This document shows positions 8,277-17,738 of a stretch of 64,000 bases of DNA, in pieces. The notes beneath the pieces are model-generated. The model was not told where the DNA came from. It searched no databases and saw only the letters and a list, made by a program, of their open reading frames with translations. Source of the DNA: Achromobacter seleniivolatilans (GTDB lineage Bacteria > Pseudomonadota > Gammaproteobacteria > Burkholderiales > Burkholderiaceae_B); contig NZ_CP132976.1 in the NCBI RefSeq assembly GCF_030864005.1, forward strand, positions 1,736,001 through 1,800,000, written 5' to 3'. The translations under genes and the position numbers were made by a program. Each line of letters begins with the position of its first letter. Position 1 is the stretch's first letter.

Positions 8277-9409
8277 ATACGCCACACTGCCCCCACTACC
8301 TGCTGGTCGGCAACGACGAGAAAGTCACTTGGGACGATGGCCAGATCCGCTTTCTGGCCCCGGGCCGCGACACACTCAGTATTTTTGATGCCGGCGCGAA
8401 TCCGGCCGCGCCCGTGCTGGTGGCCACACTGCCGCTGGCCAACTCTCTGTTCGGCCCGCCCGTCAATCTGGCCGTCACCCCGGACCAGCGCCTGGCGCTG
8501 ATCGCGGACTCCATGGCGTGGCCGGAGCGAGCGGACGGTGCAGGCTGGCAACCCGCGCCGGGGCGTGATGTGACCGTGATTGATCTGGCCGCAACACCGC
8601 CTGCCGTGCTGCAAACGCTGCAAGTGGGTTTGCAGCCGTCCGGCCTGTCCATCAGCCGCGCGGGCACCATGGCGCTCGTTGCCAACAAGGCAGGACGGTC
8701 AGTGTCGGTGTTGAAGATTGCTGACGGCCGGGTTGAGGTGTGCGGCGAGGTAGATGTAGGCACGCCCGTTGTCGCCGTGTCGTTTTCCACGGACGGCCGC
8801 CGCGCCTTTGTCGTCAAGACCGACACGCACCGGCTGGGCGTGCTGCATATCGATGAAACCGGCGCGTCGCCACGCGTCACGCACAACCCTGCTGAAGACC
8901 TGACCACGGGTCTGGTGCCTTTCAATCTGGTGGTGTCGCCAGATGGCTCACTCGCGCTGGTGGTGGACATGGGCAGCCCAACGGCATCCGATGGCCATGC
9001 CGATTCCATCAGCGTGGTCGATCTGACCAGCACACCGCCGCGTGTGATCGACCGCGTGATGGTCGAAGACGGCCCCGAAGGCATCGCCATCAGCCCCGAT
9101 GGCCGGTATGCCGCCGTGGCCATTGTTCAAGGCTCAAACAACCCGTCTACGGAATGGTTCCATCACCCGCGCGGCCAGATCGTGCTGCTACGCATCGATG
9201 GGCAGCGGGTGACCCGCGCCGGGGCGATCGACGTCGGCGCGCTGCCCGAAGGCGTGGCCTTCAGCCCAGACAGCCGCTTTCTATACGTGGGCAATTTTCT
9301 TGACGCGCAAATGCAAGTCCTGGCCGTGGGAGACAACGGCCTGTCCGACACCGGGACACGTATTGCCCTGCCCGGCCACCCCGCATCCATGCGGGGGCAA
9401 TCCTACTGA
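8273..9409 (+). CDS. YncE-like beta-propeller protein
   Basis: This 378-residue protein has repeated blades with patterns such as LAVTPDQRLALIAD, ISPDGRYAAVAIV and VAFSPDSRFLYVGNF. These are typical of seven-bladed propellers of the YncE / lactonase-like superfamily. No signal peptide is visible, so it may be cytoplasmic, unlike E. coli YncE. It overlaps the ATPase gene by four bases (ATGA) and so belongs to the operon. A lactonase or binding role in the same pathway is possible, but no catalytic residue can be assigned by eye. Confidence 0.8.
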   Translation: MNTPHCPHYLLVGNDEKVTWDDGQIRFLAPGRDTLSIFDAGANPAAPVLVATLPLANSLFGPPVNLAVTPDQRLALIADSMAWPERADGAGWQPAPGRDVTVIDLAATPPAVLQTLQVGLQPSGLSISRAGTMALVANKAGRSVSVLKIADGRVEVCGEVDVGTPVVAVSFSTDGRRAFVVKTDTHRLGVLHIDETGASPRVTHNPAEDLTTGLVPFNLVVSPDGSLALVVDMGSPTASDGHADSISVVDLTSTPPRVIDRVMVEDGPEGIAISPDGRYAAVAIVQGSNNPSTEWFHHPRGQIVLLRIDGQRVTRAGAIDVGALPEGVAFSPDSRFLYVGNFLDAQMQVLAVGDNGLSDTGTRIALPGHPASMRGQSY

Positions 9410-9479
9410 GCGGGGCCGCACCTCGCCGCTGTTCCACCTGACCTGATCCATCCATCCCTATCTGCTTCTGGAGTTCTTG

Positions 9480-10475
9480 ATGACTTACGCACCCCGAAAC
9501 ATCCGCGTCCTGCTGGGCGGCGCCCTGATGGCCATGGCCGGTCTGGCCCCGTTGTCCGCCCATGCCGTGGACATCAAGCTGGGCCATGTGCTGGCTCCCA
9601 GCCACAGCTGGAACAAGGCTGCCGAAGGTTTTGCCGCTGAGGTCAAGGAAAAGACCGCTGGCCGCGTCAACTTTGTGCTGTTCCCCAGCGGCCAATTGGG
9701 CAATGAAAAGACCATGCTGGAAGGTCTGCAAATCGGCAGCCAGGGCGCCGCCATTATCGGCTCGGGTTCCTTGCAGCCGATCGAACCCAAGTTTGGCATC
9801 GTCGAACTGCCCTACACCTGGTCAACATCGCAGCAAGCCTACAAGGCCTATGACGGCGAATTGGGTGAAGCGCTGGCCAAGCTGGCAGACAAGAAAAACC
9901 TGACCATTATTTCGTGGTGGGAAAACGGCTTTCGTCACGTCACGAATAACCGTGGCGCCGTTGCCAAACCGGCAGACCTGAATGGCCTGAAAACCCGCGT
10001 CACGCCAGACAAGATGCGTCTGGACACCTTCACGGCGCTGGGCGCGAATCCCGCGCCGCTGGCCTTCGGCGAACTCTATTCGGCCTTGCAGCAAAAGGTG
10101 TTCGACGCGCAAGAGAACCCGCTGTCCATCATCTATACCTCGTCGTTTTTTGAAGTCCAGAAATACCTGTCCTTGACCGGCCACGTCTGGGGTCCGGCCA
10201 ATCTGATCATCTCCAAGCCCGTCTGGAACCGCATTTCGGCTGACGACAAGAAGGTCGTGCAGGCGGCGGCTGACAAGTGGCGCGACGCCCAGCGCAAGAT
10301 GATCACAGACGGCGATCAGCAATTCGTGGCCCAGTTGAAGGAAAAGGGCATGCAGGTCAACGACGTCGACAAGACCGCCTTCGCCGCCGCTGTCCAGCCC
10401 GTCTGGAAGACGTATTCGGTCACCTACGGCCCCGAACTGATGGCATTGGTTCAGAAGTACCGCGAGGCCCAGTAA
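9480..10475 (+). CDS. TRAP transporter solute-binding protein, DctP family
   Basis: This 331-residue periplasmic receptor has a signal peptide ending at LSAHA (about residue 24), then the DctP start VDIKLGHVLAPSHSWNKAAE. The conserved arginine region (NGLKTRVTPDKMRLDTF) that binds substrate carboxylate is present. The ATG at 9480 is preferred over the in-frame TTG immediately upstream, and a GGAG ribosome-binding site is suitably placed. DctP receptors bind organic acids. Its stop overlaps the start of the small permease by one base. Confidence 0.93.
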   Translation: MTYAPRNIRVLLGGALMAMAGLAPLSAHAVDIKLGHVLAPSHSWNKAAEGFAAEVKEKTAGRVNFVLFPSGQLGNEKTMLEGLQIGSQGAAIIGSGSLQPIEPKFGIVELPYTWSTSQQAYKAYDGELGEALAKLADKKNLTIISWWENGFRHVTNNRGAVAKPADLNGLKTRVTPDKMRLDTFTALGANPAPLAFGELYSALQQKVFDAQENPLSIIYTSSFFEVQKYLSLTGHVWGPANLIISKPVWNRISADDKKVVQAAADKWRDAQRKMITDGDQQFVAQLKEKGMQVNDVDKTAFAAAVQPVWKTYSVTYGPELMALVQKYREAQ

Positions 10476-10957
10476 TGCTTAATCGACTGTCCGCCATTCT
10501 GTCGGGCATCAGCAAGGCCTTTGCCGCCCTGGCGGTGGCCTTGCTGGCGATCCTGATCACTTATGTGGTGTTCGCCCGCTTCGTCACCCACACCACGCCC
10601 CACTGGGCTGAAGAACTGCCGCGGCTGGTGCTGGTCTGGTCCGCCTTTATCGGCGGCGTCGTGTGCAGCTACGACCGCTCGCACCTGATGGCCGGCCTGC
10701 TGCCCTTTCTGGTCCGCAATCAACGCGTGCTGAACGCGTTTGAGCGCATCAACCAAGTGCTGATCATTGTGGGACTGGTTGCGCTGGGCTACGCCGGCTG
10801 GCAGTTGGCGGACCTGACCATGGACCAGACGCTGCCCGCGCTGGACGTATCGGCAGGCACGGTTTACCTGGCCCTGCCTTTTGCCTGCGCGGTCACCGTG
10901 GTGGTGCATCTGGCGCAGTTGTTCTCTCCCGCCCCTGCCGCCACGGCAACCGAATAG
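10475..10957 (+). CDS. TRAP transporter small permease, DctQ family
   Basis: This 160-residue protein has four predicted transmembrane helices. The conserved segment HWAEELPRLVLVWSAFIGGV is the DctQ hallmark between helices 1 and 2. The start at 10475 sits inside the receptor stop codon (TAATG). It forms the membrane complex with the large permease that begins ten bases after its stop. The length is typical. Confidence 0.92.
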   Translation: MLNRLSAILSGISKAFAALAVALLAILITYVVFARFVTHTTPHWAEELPRLVLVWSAFIGGVVCSYDRSHLMAGLLPFLVRNQRVLNAFERINQVLIIVGLVALGYAGWQLADLTMDQTLPALDVSAGTVYLALPFACAVTVVVHLAQLFSPAPAATATE

Positions 10958-10967
10958 GATTAACAAG

Positions 10968-12251
10968 ATGTCTTCGGGTGCTCTCTTTTTGATGGGTGTG
11001 TTTACGATCACCGTATTGATCGACATGCCCATTGCGTTCGGGCTGGTGCTGTCTTGCCTGGCCTATCTGGCGGTTTACGATTCGGCGCCCATGATGGTTG
11101 CCGCGCAGCAGTATGTGGTGGGACTGGACAGTTTTACCCTGTTGGCGATTCCGCTGTTTATTCTGGCCGCTCATCTGATGAACGGCGCGGGCCTGACGCA
11201 GCGCATTGTGCGCTTGTGCGCCGCCATTGTCGGCGACATCAAAGGCGGGCTGGCCGTGGTTGCGGTGCTGGCCTGCCTGATGTTCGGCGCATTGTCAGGG
11301 TCTGGGGTGGCCGACGTGGTGGCCATCGGCAGTCTGTTGCTGCCCGCCATGGCGCGCAGCGGCTACGACAAGGGATTTTCCTGCGCTCTGGTTGGTAGCG
11401 CGGGCGCCACCTCCACCATTATTCCGCCCAGCATTGTGCTGATCGTGTACGGCACGATCACCGATACCTCGGTGGGCAAGCTGTTTGTCGCGGGCATCAT
11501 TCCGGGCCTTCTGCTGGGCTTGTCGCTGATCGGCGTGGCCATCTGGCAGTCGCGCAAACACAACTGGGCGGGCGGCCAGCCGTTTTCCTGGGGTGAGTTG
11601 CGCGCCGCCGCCATCGACGCCTTGCCCGCGCTGATGGTGCCCGTGCTGATCATCGGCGGCATCCGCTTCGGCATTTTCACCGCCACCGAAGCCGCGTCCA
11701 GCGCCATTCTGTACGCCTTGCTGATCGGCTTTTTCTGGTACCGCTCGTTGAGCCTGAAGTCCCTTTGGGACAACCTGAAATCCACGGGCGAAAGTAGCGC
11801 ATCCATTTTGCTGATCATCGGCGCGTCGGGACTGTTTGCCTGGGTGCTGGTGGCCGAACAAGTGCCGCAGGCGTTATCGACCCTGCTGGTCGAATGGACC
11901 GACAGCAAGACCGCCGTGCTGCTGGTGCTGACCGTGGTGCTGCTGTTGCTGGGCACCTTCATGGAAGCGATTCCGGTCATCATCATCGTGGCGCCCGTTG
12001 TGATGCCTGTGCTGGCACACTACAACATCGACCCGGTGCACTTCGGCATCCTGCTGTCCATCAACATGGCAATCGGCGCCAACACGCCGCCAGTGGGGGT
12101 GGATCTGATGGCGGCGTGCAAGATCGGCGGCATCAACATGATGCAGACCTTGCGTCCGCTGTCGTGGATGATGCTGGCGATGACCGCGGTCATGCTGTTG
12201 CTGACCTTTGTTCCTGAACTGGTCCTGTTCCTGCCGAGGCACGTGCAATGA
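10968..12251 (+). CDS. TRAP transporter large permease, DctM family
   Basis: This 427-residue integral membrane protein has about twelve hydrophobic helices. DctM signatures include MFGALSGSGVADVVAIGSLL, the segment with IIPPSIVLIVYG and, near the end, INMAIGANTPPVGVDLM. It is the sodium-coupled transport subunit. The ATG at 10968 is preferred to an upstream in-frame start that would overlap the small permease extensively. Its stop overlaps the lyase ATG by four bases. Confidence 0.94.
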   Translation: MSSGALFLMGVFTITVLIDMPIAFGLVLSCLAYLAVYDSAPMMVAAQQYVVGLDSFTLLAIPLFILAAHLMNGAGLTQRIVRLCAAIVGDIKGGLAVVAVLACLMFGALSGSGVADVVAIGSLLLPAMARSGYDKGFSCALVGSAGATSTIIPPSIVLIVYGTITDTSVGKLFVAGIIPGLLLGLSLIGVAIWQSRKHNWAGGQPFSWGELRAAAIDALPALMVPVLIIGGIRFGIFTATEAASSAILYALLIGFFWYRSLSLKSLWDNLKSTGESSASILLIIGASGLFAWVLVAEQVPQALSTLLVEWTDSKTAVLLVLTVVLLLLGTFMEAIPVIIIVAPVVMPVLAHYNIDPVHFGILLSINMAIGANTPPVGVDLMAACKIGGINMMQTLRPLSWMMLAMTAVMLLLTFVPELVLFLPRHVQ

Positions 12252-13189
12252 CACAAGCGAACTATCAAGCCGTCCAACGGCCCCGTCCTGCCAACCTGCG
12301 CCGCAGCTGGATGTTTGTGCCGGGTCTGGATGCCGCCGCGCAAGCGGCGGGTCTGGCCAGCGGCGCCGACGCCCTGGTTGCCGACCTGGAAGAGTTCACG
12401 GCGCCGTCCGACCGGCCCTTGGCGCGCCCGCGCATCGCTGCGCTGTTCGACAGATGCCGCGCCCATGGCGTCGTAGCGGCGGTACGTATCAACAAGCTGG
12501 AAGACGATGGCCTGGCGGATCTGCAAGGCGTCATGCCTGGCAGGCCAGACGTGGTGTTCCTGCCCCACGCGGAAAGCGCGGCGCAGATCATCGCGCTGGA
12601 TCTTGCCATTACCGCGCTGGAAAACACATTGGGCCTGCCAGCGGGCAGCACCGGTATCGTCCCTACGCTGGAATCCGCCTTGGGACTGGTCCGCGCCTAT
12701 GACATCCTGACCGCCAGCCCGCGCGTGTCGGCCTGCCTGCTGGCGGCCGAAGACTTGACCGCCAGCCTGGGCGCCGAGCGCGGCAAGGACGGCATCGAGC
12801 TGCACGCCGTGCGCGCCCGGTTCCTGGTGGATTGCACGGCTGCAGGTTGCGTGCCGATCGACTGCCCCTTCAACTACCGCGATCTGCCTGCGCTTGAAAC
12901 CGATTTGCGCTGGGCGCGCCGTCTGGGCCTGAAATCCAAATGCGCGACGATGGCGGAACAGGTGCCGCTGATCCACGCGGCATTCACGCCGTCTGCCGCC
13001 GACGTCAGCGCCGCCCGCGACTGCGTGTCCCGTTTCGAGGCCCAGCGCGCTGGCCGCCACGATGCCGAGCGCATTGATCCCCCCACTTACAACACTGCGC
13101 GCCGCCTCTTGGCGCGCCATGACCAATTCGAACGATGGGCCGCCGAGCGCCGCGCGCAGGCCGTCCCGCAACCAGGAGACTCCGCATGA
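12248..13189 (+). CDS. HpcH/HpaI or CitE-like CoA-ester lyase/aldolase family protein
   Basis: This 313-residue TIM-barrel protein of the CitE/HpcH superfamily begins RRSWMFVPG, the usual CitE start. It has VADLEE (metal region), AVRINKLED (substrate-binding Arg), PTLESALGL and LAAEDLTASLGAER, in family order. The canonical GKxxIHPxQ segment near the C-terminus reads KSKCATMAEQV, so the conserved His-Pro is missing. This suggests altered substrate binding, perhaps not a CoA ester. Members cleave malyl- or citramalyl-CoA-type esters or act as aldolases. It overlaps both neighbours by four bases, showing tight operon membership. Confidence 0.82.
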   Translation: MTQANYQAVQRPRPANLRRSWMFVPGLDAAAQAAGLASGADALVADLEEFTAPSDRPLARPRIAALFDRCRAHGVVAAVRINKLEDDGLADLQGVMPGRPDVVFLPHAESAAQIIALDLAITALENTLGLPAGSTGIVPTLESALGLVRAYDILTASPRVSACLLAAEDLTASLGAERGKDGIELHAVRARFLVDCTAAGCVPIDCPFNYRDLPALETDLRWARRLGLKSKCATMAEQVPLIHAAFTPSAADVSAARDCVSRFEAQRAGRHDAERIDPPTYNTARRLLARHDQFERWAAERRAQAVPQPGDSA

Positions 13190-14898
13190 CGACAGCCGCA
13201 ATTCCAGAACGCAATGGCGGACAGATTCTGATGCAGCAGCTGCGCATTCATGGCGCGCGCCGCGTATTCATGATCCCCGGCGAAAGCTATCTGCCCTGCA
13301 TCGATGCGCTCAACGAGCACACCGACGCCATCGAGCCTATCGTTTGCCGTCAGGAAAGCGGCGCCGCCTATATGGCCGAAGCCTATGGCAAGCTGACCGG
13401 CGAGCCCGGCATCTGCTTTGTCACCCGCGGCCCTGGCGCCACCAACGCCAGCATCGGCGTGCACACCGCCTACCAGGACTCCACGCCGATGATCCTGTTC
13501 GTGGGCCAGGTGGGCAACGACTTCATGGAACGCGAAGCCTTCCAAGAGATCGACTATCGCCGCATGTTCGGCCAGATGGCCAAGTGGGTGGCCCAGATCG
13601 ACCGCACCGACCGTATCCCCGAATACATTTCCCGCGCCTTTGCCATTGCCACCAGCGGCCGACCCGGCCCGGTGGTGCTCGCCCTGCCCGAAGACACGCT
13701 GTGGGGCACCGCCCGCGTGGCCGATCTGCCGCGTTATCCGCGCGTGCACAGCCACCCGGGCGCCGCCGATCTGACGCGCATGACGCAGTTGCTGGACGCG
13801 GCCAAACGGCCGTTCCTGCTGCTGGGCGGCAACGGCTGGCATCAAACAGCAATCGATCAGATCGCCGGTTTCGCCGAACGCTTCGAGCTGCCCGTTGGCA
13901 CTGCGTGGCGCCGGCTGGAGTGCTTTGACCAACGCCATCCCAACGCGGCCGGCCACGTTGGCTGGGCCATGACACCGGCCCTGCGCCAGCGCCTGCGAGA
14001 CGCCGATCTGGTGCTGGCCGTGGGCACGCGTCTGGGCGAAGCCACCACTGAAGGCTATACGGTCATTGAAAGTCCGCTGCCGCGCCAGAAGCTGATCCAC
14101 GTCTATCCAGACGCCGCCGAACTGGGCCGCGTGTTTTCTCCCACCCAAGCCATCGTGGCGGACGTCGCCAGCTTTGCGGCCAGCGTGTCTGCCCTGCGCC
14201 CGGGCCATGCCGCCCCGCGCGGCGAGGCCGTGCGCGCCGCGCATCAAGAGCTGACAGATAGCCTGACGCCCTTGCCATCGCCCGGCGCGATGAGCCTGGA
14301 CGCGGCGGCTGCCTATGTAGACGCGCACATTCCGGCCGATGCCTGCATCACCGTGGGCGCTGGCAACTACGCCTTGTATCCGCACCGCTATCGCCGCTAC
14401 ACCGGCCCGGGCACCAGCCTGACGCCTACGGTCGGCTCCATGGGTTATGGCCTGCCGGCCGCCATTTCCGCCAAGCTGGAAGACCGGCAGCGCACCGTCG
14501 TCTGCTATGCGGGCGACGGCTGCTTCCAGATGAACATGCAGGAACTGGGCGTGGCCTTGCAGTACCGCGTAGGCGTGGTCGTGCTGGTGTTCAACAACGG
14601 CATCTGGGGCACGATACGCGCCCATCAGGAACGCGAGTTCCCCGCGCGAACCATTGCGCTGGGCTTTGAAAACCCCGATTTCACGCAAATCATCCGCGGT
14701 TACGGCGGCTACGGTGAAGCCGTCGATAACACCGCTGACTTCGGCCCGGCCTTTGAACGTGCGCTGGCATTTGCAGAAGAGCACAGCATGCCCGCGCTGC
14801 TTGAAATCCGTTACGACGCCAACGGCATTGCCCCCGGCGAAACACTGATGGGCATCCGCGAAGCCGCCCAGGCCCGCATTGCCCGCGCAGCCCATTGA
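13186..14898 (+). CDS. thiamine-diphosphate-dependent enzyme (acetolactate synthase-like)
   Basis: This 570-residue protein has the three-domain ThDP fold. The catalytic Glu lies in CRQESGAAYMAEAYGKLTGE, a middle domain spans about 190-330, and a ThDP/Mg motif GDGCFQMNMQELGVALQ ends in FNNGIWG. The family includes acetolactate synthases, glyoxylate carboligase and oxalyl- or benzoylformate-type decarboxylases. The sequence is not distinctive enough for me to choose, and no regulatory subunit gene is present, which argues against a biosynthetic IlvBN role. Start 13186 overlaps the lyase stop (ATGA). Next to an aldehyde dehydrogenase, a 2-oxoacid decarboxylase or carboligase acting in a catabolic route is plausible. 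Confidence 0.85.
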   Translation: MTTAAIPERNGGQILMQQLRIHGARRVFMIPGESYLPCIDALNEHTDAIEPIVCRQESGAAYMAEAYGKLTGEPGICFVTRGPGATNASIGVHTAYQDSTPMILFVGQVGNDFMEREAFQEIDYRRMFGQMAKWVAQIDRTDRIPEYISRAFAIATSGRPGPVVLALPEDTLWGTARVADLPRYPRVHSHPGAADLTRMTQLLDAAKRPFLLLGGNGWHQTAIDQIAGFAERFELPVGTAWRRLECFDQRHPNAAGHVGWAMTPALRQRLRDADLVLAVGTRLGEATTEGYTVIESPLPRQKLIHVYPDAAELGRVFSPTQAIVADVASFAASVSALRPGHAAPRGEAVRAAHQELTDSLTPLPSPGAMSLDAAAAYVDAHIPADACITVGAGNYALYPHRYRRYTGPGTSLTPTVGSMGYGLPAAISAKLEDRQRTVVCYAGDGCFQMNMQELGVALQYRVGVVVLVFNNGIWGTIRAHQEREFPARTIALGFENPDFTQIIRGYGGYGEAVDNTADFGPAFERALAFAEEHSMPALLEIRYDANGIAPGETLMGIREAAQARIARAAH

Positions 14899-14915
14899 TA
14901 AACAGGAAGACACCC

Positions 14916-16166
14916 ATGACGACGACGATTTCGATCAACGGACAGCGGCTGTGGCAGTCGCTGATGGATCTGGCGCAGATCGGGGCCACGCCCAAGGGCG
15001 GCAACTGCCGCCTGGCGCTGACCGCTTTGGACGGACAGGGCCGCGACCTAGTCACCGGCTGGATGCGCGACGCGGGCATGACCCTGCGCGTCGATCAGGT
15101 GGGCAACATCTTTGCCCGCCGCGCCGGCCGCAATGACAGCCTGCCGCCCATCATGACCGGCAGCCACATCGACACCCAGCCCACCGGCGGAAAATTCGAT
15201 GGCTGCTATGGCGTGCTGGCGGGTCTGGAAGTCATACGCAGCCTGAACGACCACGGTGTCGTGACGGAAGCGCCGCTGGAAGTGGCCATCTGGACCAATG
15301 AAGAAGGCTCGCGCTTTGTGCCGGTGATGATGGGTTCGGGCGTGTTCGCGGGCAAGTTCCCGCTGGAAGTCGCGCTGACGGCGCGGGACCGCGACGGCAA
15401 GTCGGTGGCCGACGAACTGACCGCCATTGGCTACGCGGGCACCGAGCCAGTAGGCGGCCGCGCAGTGGGCGCTTATTTCGAGGCCCACATCGAACAAGGC
15501 CCGATTCTGGAGCACGAAGAAAAAGTGGTCGGCGTGGTGACGGGCTCCCTCGGCCTGCGCTGGTACGACGTGGTCGTGACCGGCATGGAAATGCACGCTG
15601 GCCCCACTCCCATGCCGATCCGCAAGGACGCGCTCTACGCTACAAGCTTTCTGCTGCAAGCCGTTATCGGCATCGCCAATGACAACCAGCCGCACGGCCG
15701 TGGCACCGTGGGCGAGATCCACGCCCACCCCGGATCACGCAACGTCATCCCGGGTCAGGTGCGCCTGACCGTGGACTTGCGCCACGAAGACGAGGCCACG
15801 CTGGCGCAAATGGATCAGCGCTTTCTGGATATCTGCGCCGAGGTCGCGGCGCGCCACGGCGTAACCGTGGACGTCAAGCAGGTGCAGTATTTTCCGCCCA
15901 CGCCGTTTGATACGGATCTGGTCGCCAAGGTGCGCGCAGGCGCCACCCGGCGCGGGCTGGCCGCTATGGACATCGTGACCGGCGCCGGTCACGACGCCGT
16001 CTACATGGCCAGCGTCACGCCTACTGCAATGATCTTCGTGCCGTGCAAAGACGGCATCAGCCACAACGAAATCGAAGACGCCAAGCCTGCTGACCTGGAA
16101 GCCGGCTGCAACGTGCTGCTGGACGCGATGGTGGCACGCGCCAACGGTCAAGGAGCCCAAGCATGA
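14916..16166 (+). CDS. M20-family amidohydrolase (N-carbamoyl-L-amino-acid hydrolase / allantoate amidohydrolase type)
   Basis: This 416-residue binuclear metallohydrolase has the expected ligands in order: His and Asp in GSHIDTQPTGGKFDG, Glu in TNEEGSRF, His in EAHIEQGP and a C-terminal His in DGISHNEIED. This HyuC/AllC/AmaB group removes carbamoyl groups from N-carbamoyl amino acids or hydrolyses allantoate and ureidoglycine-like ureides. The ATG at 14916 has an AGGAAG ribosome-binding site and is preferred over an in-frame TTG at 14895. Its presence suggests that the imported compound or an intermediate carries an N-carbamoyl or similar amide group. Confidence 0.9.
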   Translation: MTTTISINGQRLWQSLMDLAQIGATPKGGNCRLALTALDGQGRDLVTGWMRDAGMTLRVDQVGNIFARRAGRNDSLPPIMTGSHIDTQPTGGKFDGCYGVLAGLEVIRSLNDHGVVTEAPLEVAIWTNEEGSRFVPVMMGSGVFAGKFPLEVALTARDRDGKSVADELTAIGYAGTEPVGGRAVGAYFEAHIEQGPILEHEEKVVGVVTGSLGLRWYDVVVTGMEMHAGPTPMPIRKDALYATSFLLQAVIGIANDNQPHGRGTVGEIHAHPGSRNVIPGQVRLTVDLRHEDEATLAQMDQRFLDICAEVAARHGVTVDVKQVQYFPPTPFDTDLVAKVRAGATRRGLAAMDIVTGAGHDAVYMASVTPTAMIFVPCKDGISHNEIEDAKPADLEAGCNVLLDAMVARANGQGAQA

Positions 16167-17662
16167 GCCAACACGATTCTGCCTACTGGCACGCCCGTGC
16201 CTCCGCCCTGTCCTTCAACGGCCAGGCCTATATCGACGGCGCCTACTGCGACGCCGCTGATGGCGCCACCTTTGCCGCTTCCAGCCCGATCGACGGCCGC
16301 AAGCTGGCCGATGTAGCCGCCTGCGGCGCGGCCGACGTGGACCGCGCCGTGCAGGCGGCCCGCCGCGCTTTTGAAGCCGGCGTCTGGAGCGGCCTGTCCC
16401 CGCGCCAGCGCAAAGAACGTCTGCTGCGCCTGGCTGCCCTCATCGACACGCACCGCGAAGAACTTGCGCTGCTGGAAACGCTGGACATGGGCAAACCCAT
16501 ACGCGACGCGCTTGCCTTCGACGTGCCGGAAACCGCGCGTTGCTATGCCTGGTACGCCGAAGCCATCGACAAAATCTACGACGAGATCGCGCCAACCGGT
16601 CCCGATGCGCTGGCCACCATTACCCGCGAAGCACTGGGTGTGGTCGCCGCGGTCGTGCCCTGGAACTATCCGCTGATGATGGCGGCCTGGAAAGTCGCGC
16701 CCGCGCTTGCTGCCGGCAACAGCGTCATCCTGAAGCCCGCCGAACAGGCATCGCTGTCCTCTATCCGGCTTGCCGCTCTGGCCGAAGAAGCGGGCATTCC
16801 CGCTGGCGTCTTCAGCGTGGTGCCAGGCCTGGGGGCCGTGGCCGGCCAGGCGCTGGGTCTGCATCCCGATGTGGATTGCGTGGCGTTTACCGGGTCCACC
16901 GCAACCGGCAAGCGCTTCATGACCTATTCGGGCCAATCCAACTTGAAACGGGTTTGGCTGGAATGCGGCGGCAAGTCGCCGCATATCGTGTTCGACGACT
17001 GCCCCGACCTGGACCGCGCCGCGCAAGCCGCCGCCCTGGCCATTTTTTCCAACCAAGGCGAAGTCTGCATCGCGGGTTCGCGGCTGTATGTGCAAGACGG
17101 CATCTACGACGCCTTCATGGACAAGGTCGCCACCATTGCCGCCACCCTGCAACCCGGCGACCCGCTGGACCCCAACACAGCGATGGGCGCCATGGTGGAC
17201 GAACGGCAAATGCGCGGCGTGCTGGACCGCATCGCGGCCGGCAAGGCCGAAGGCGCAAGCCTGCGCCTGGGCGGCAGCCAGGCGCGCAACGCCACGGGCG
17301 GTTATTACATCGAACCAACCATCTTTGAATGCGCAAGCCAGGACAATTCGCTGGTGCGCGAAGAGATCTTCGGCCCGGTACTTGCCGCCCAACGCTTCGC
17401 CACCGAAGACGAGGCCGTCCAACTCGCCAATGATTCGGTGTACGGACTAGGCGCGGGCCTATGGACGTCAAACCTGTCGCGCGCGCACCGGCTGTCGCGC
17501 CGCCTGCGCGCCGGTCTGGTCTGGGTCAATTGCTATGCCGATGGCGACATCACGGTGCCATTCGGCGGCGTCAAACAATCGGGCTTTGGCCGCGACAAGT
17601 CCTTGCACGCGCTGGATAAGTATTCTGATCTGAAGACAACGTGGATCAGTTTGACGGTGTAG
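16163..17662 (+). CDS. NAD(P)-dependent aldehyde dehydrogenase (PuuC-like)
   Basis: This 499-residue enzyme of the ALDH superfamily has VPWNYPLMMAAWK (Asn of the oxyanion hole), the catalytic Glu in LECGGKSP and the nucleophilic Cys in NQGEVCIAGSR. It oxidises an aldehyde to the acid. The overall pattern resembles gamma-glutamyl-gamma-aminobutyraldehyde dehydrogenase (PuuC) and related enzymes. It overlaps the hydrolase gene by four bases and is the last gene of the operon. A hairpin follows at 17674-17695. Confidence 0.93.
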   Translation: MSQHDSAYWHARASALSFNGQAYIDGAYCDAADGATFAASSPIDGRKLADVAACGAADVDRAVQAARRAFEAGVWSGLSPRQRKERLLRLAALIDTHREELALLETLDMGKPIRDALAFDVPETARCYAWYAEAIDKIYDEIAPTGPDALATITREALGVVAAVVPWNYPLMMAAWKVAPALAAGNSVILKPAEQASLSSIRLAALAEEAGIPAGVFSVVPGLGAVAGQALGLHPDVDCVAFTGSTATGKRFMTYSGQSNLKRVWLECGGKSPHIVFDDCPDLDRAAQAAALAIFSNQGEVCIAGSRLYVQDGIYDAFMDKVATIAATLQPGDPLDPNTAMGAMVDERQMRGVLDRIAAGKAEGASLRLGGSQARNATGGYYIEPTIFECASQDNSLVREEIFGPVLAAQRFATEDEAVQLANDSVYGLGAGLWTSNLSRAHRLSRRLRAGLVWVNCYADGDITVPFGGVKQSGFGRDKSLHALDKYSDLKTTWISLTV

Positions 17663-17673
17663 CGGCGGATTGC

Positions 17674-17695
17674 AGCGGCAGGTAAGTCTGCCGCT
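17674..17695. terminator. hairpin between convergent genes, possible terminator
   Basis: AGCGGCAG (17674-17681) and CTGCCGCT (17688-17695) form an 8-bp stem with a 6-base loop. It lies 11 bases after the aldehyde dehydrogenase stop. The T run is poor on both strands, so Rho-independent termination is only possible. Confidence 0.4.
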
Positions 17696-17738
17696 CAGTC
17701 CGAGGTTGAGGACTGCGTCCAGTACCTTGCTGGCGCAA

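Noticed and set aside
13087-14913. 608-codon minus-strand open frame
   Set aside because: It lies antisense to the ThDP enzyme, which has all catalytic motifs in the plus frame.
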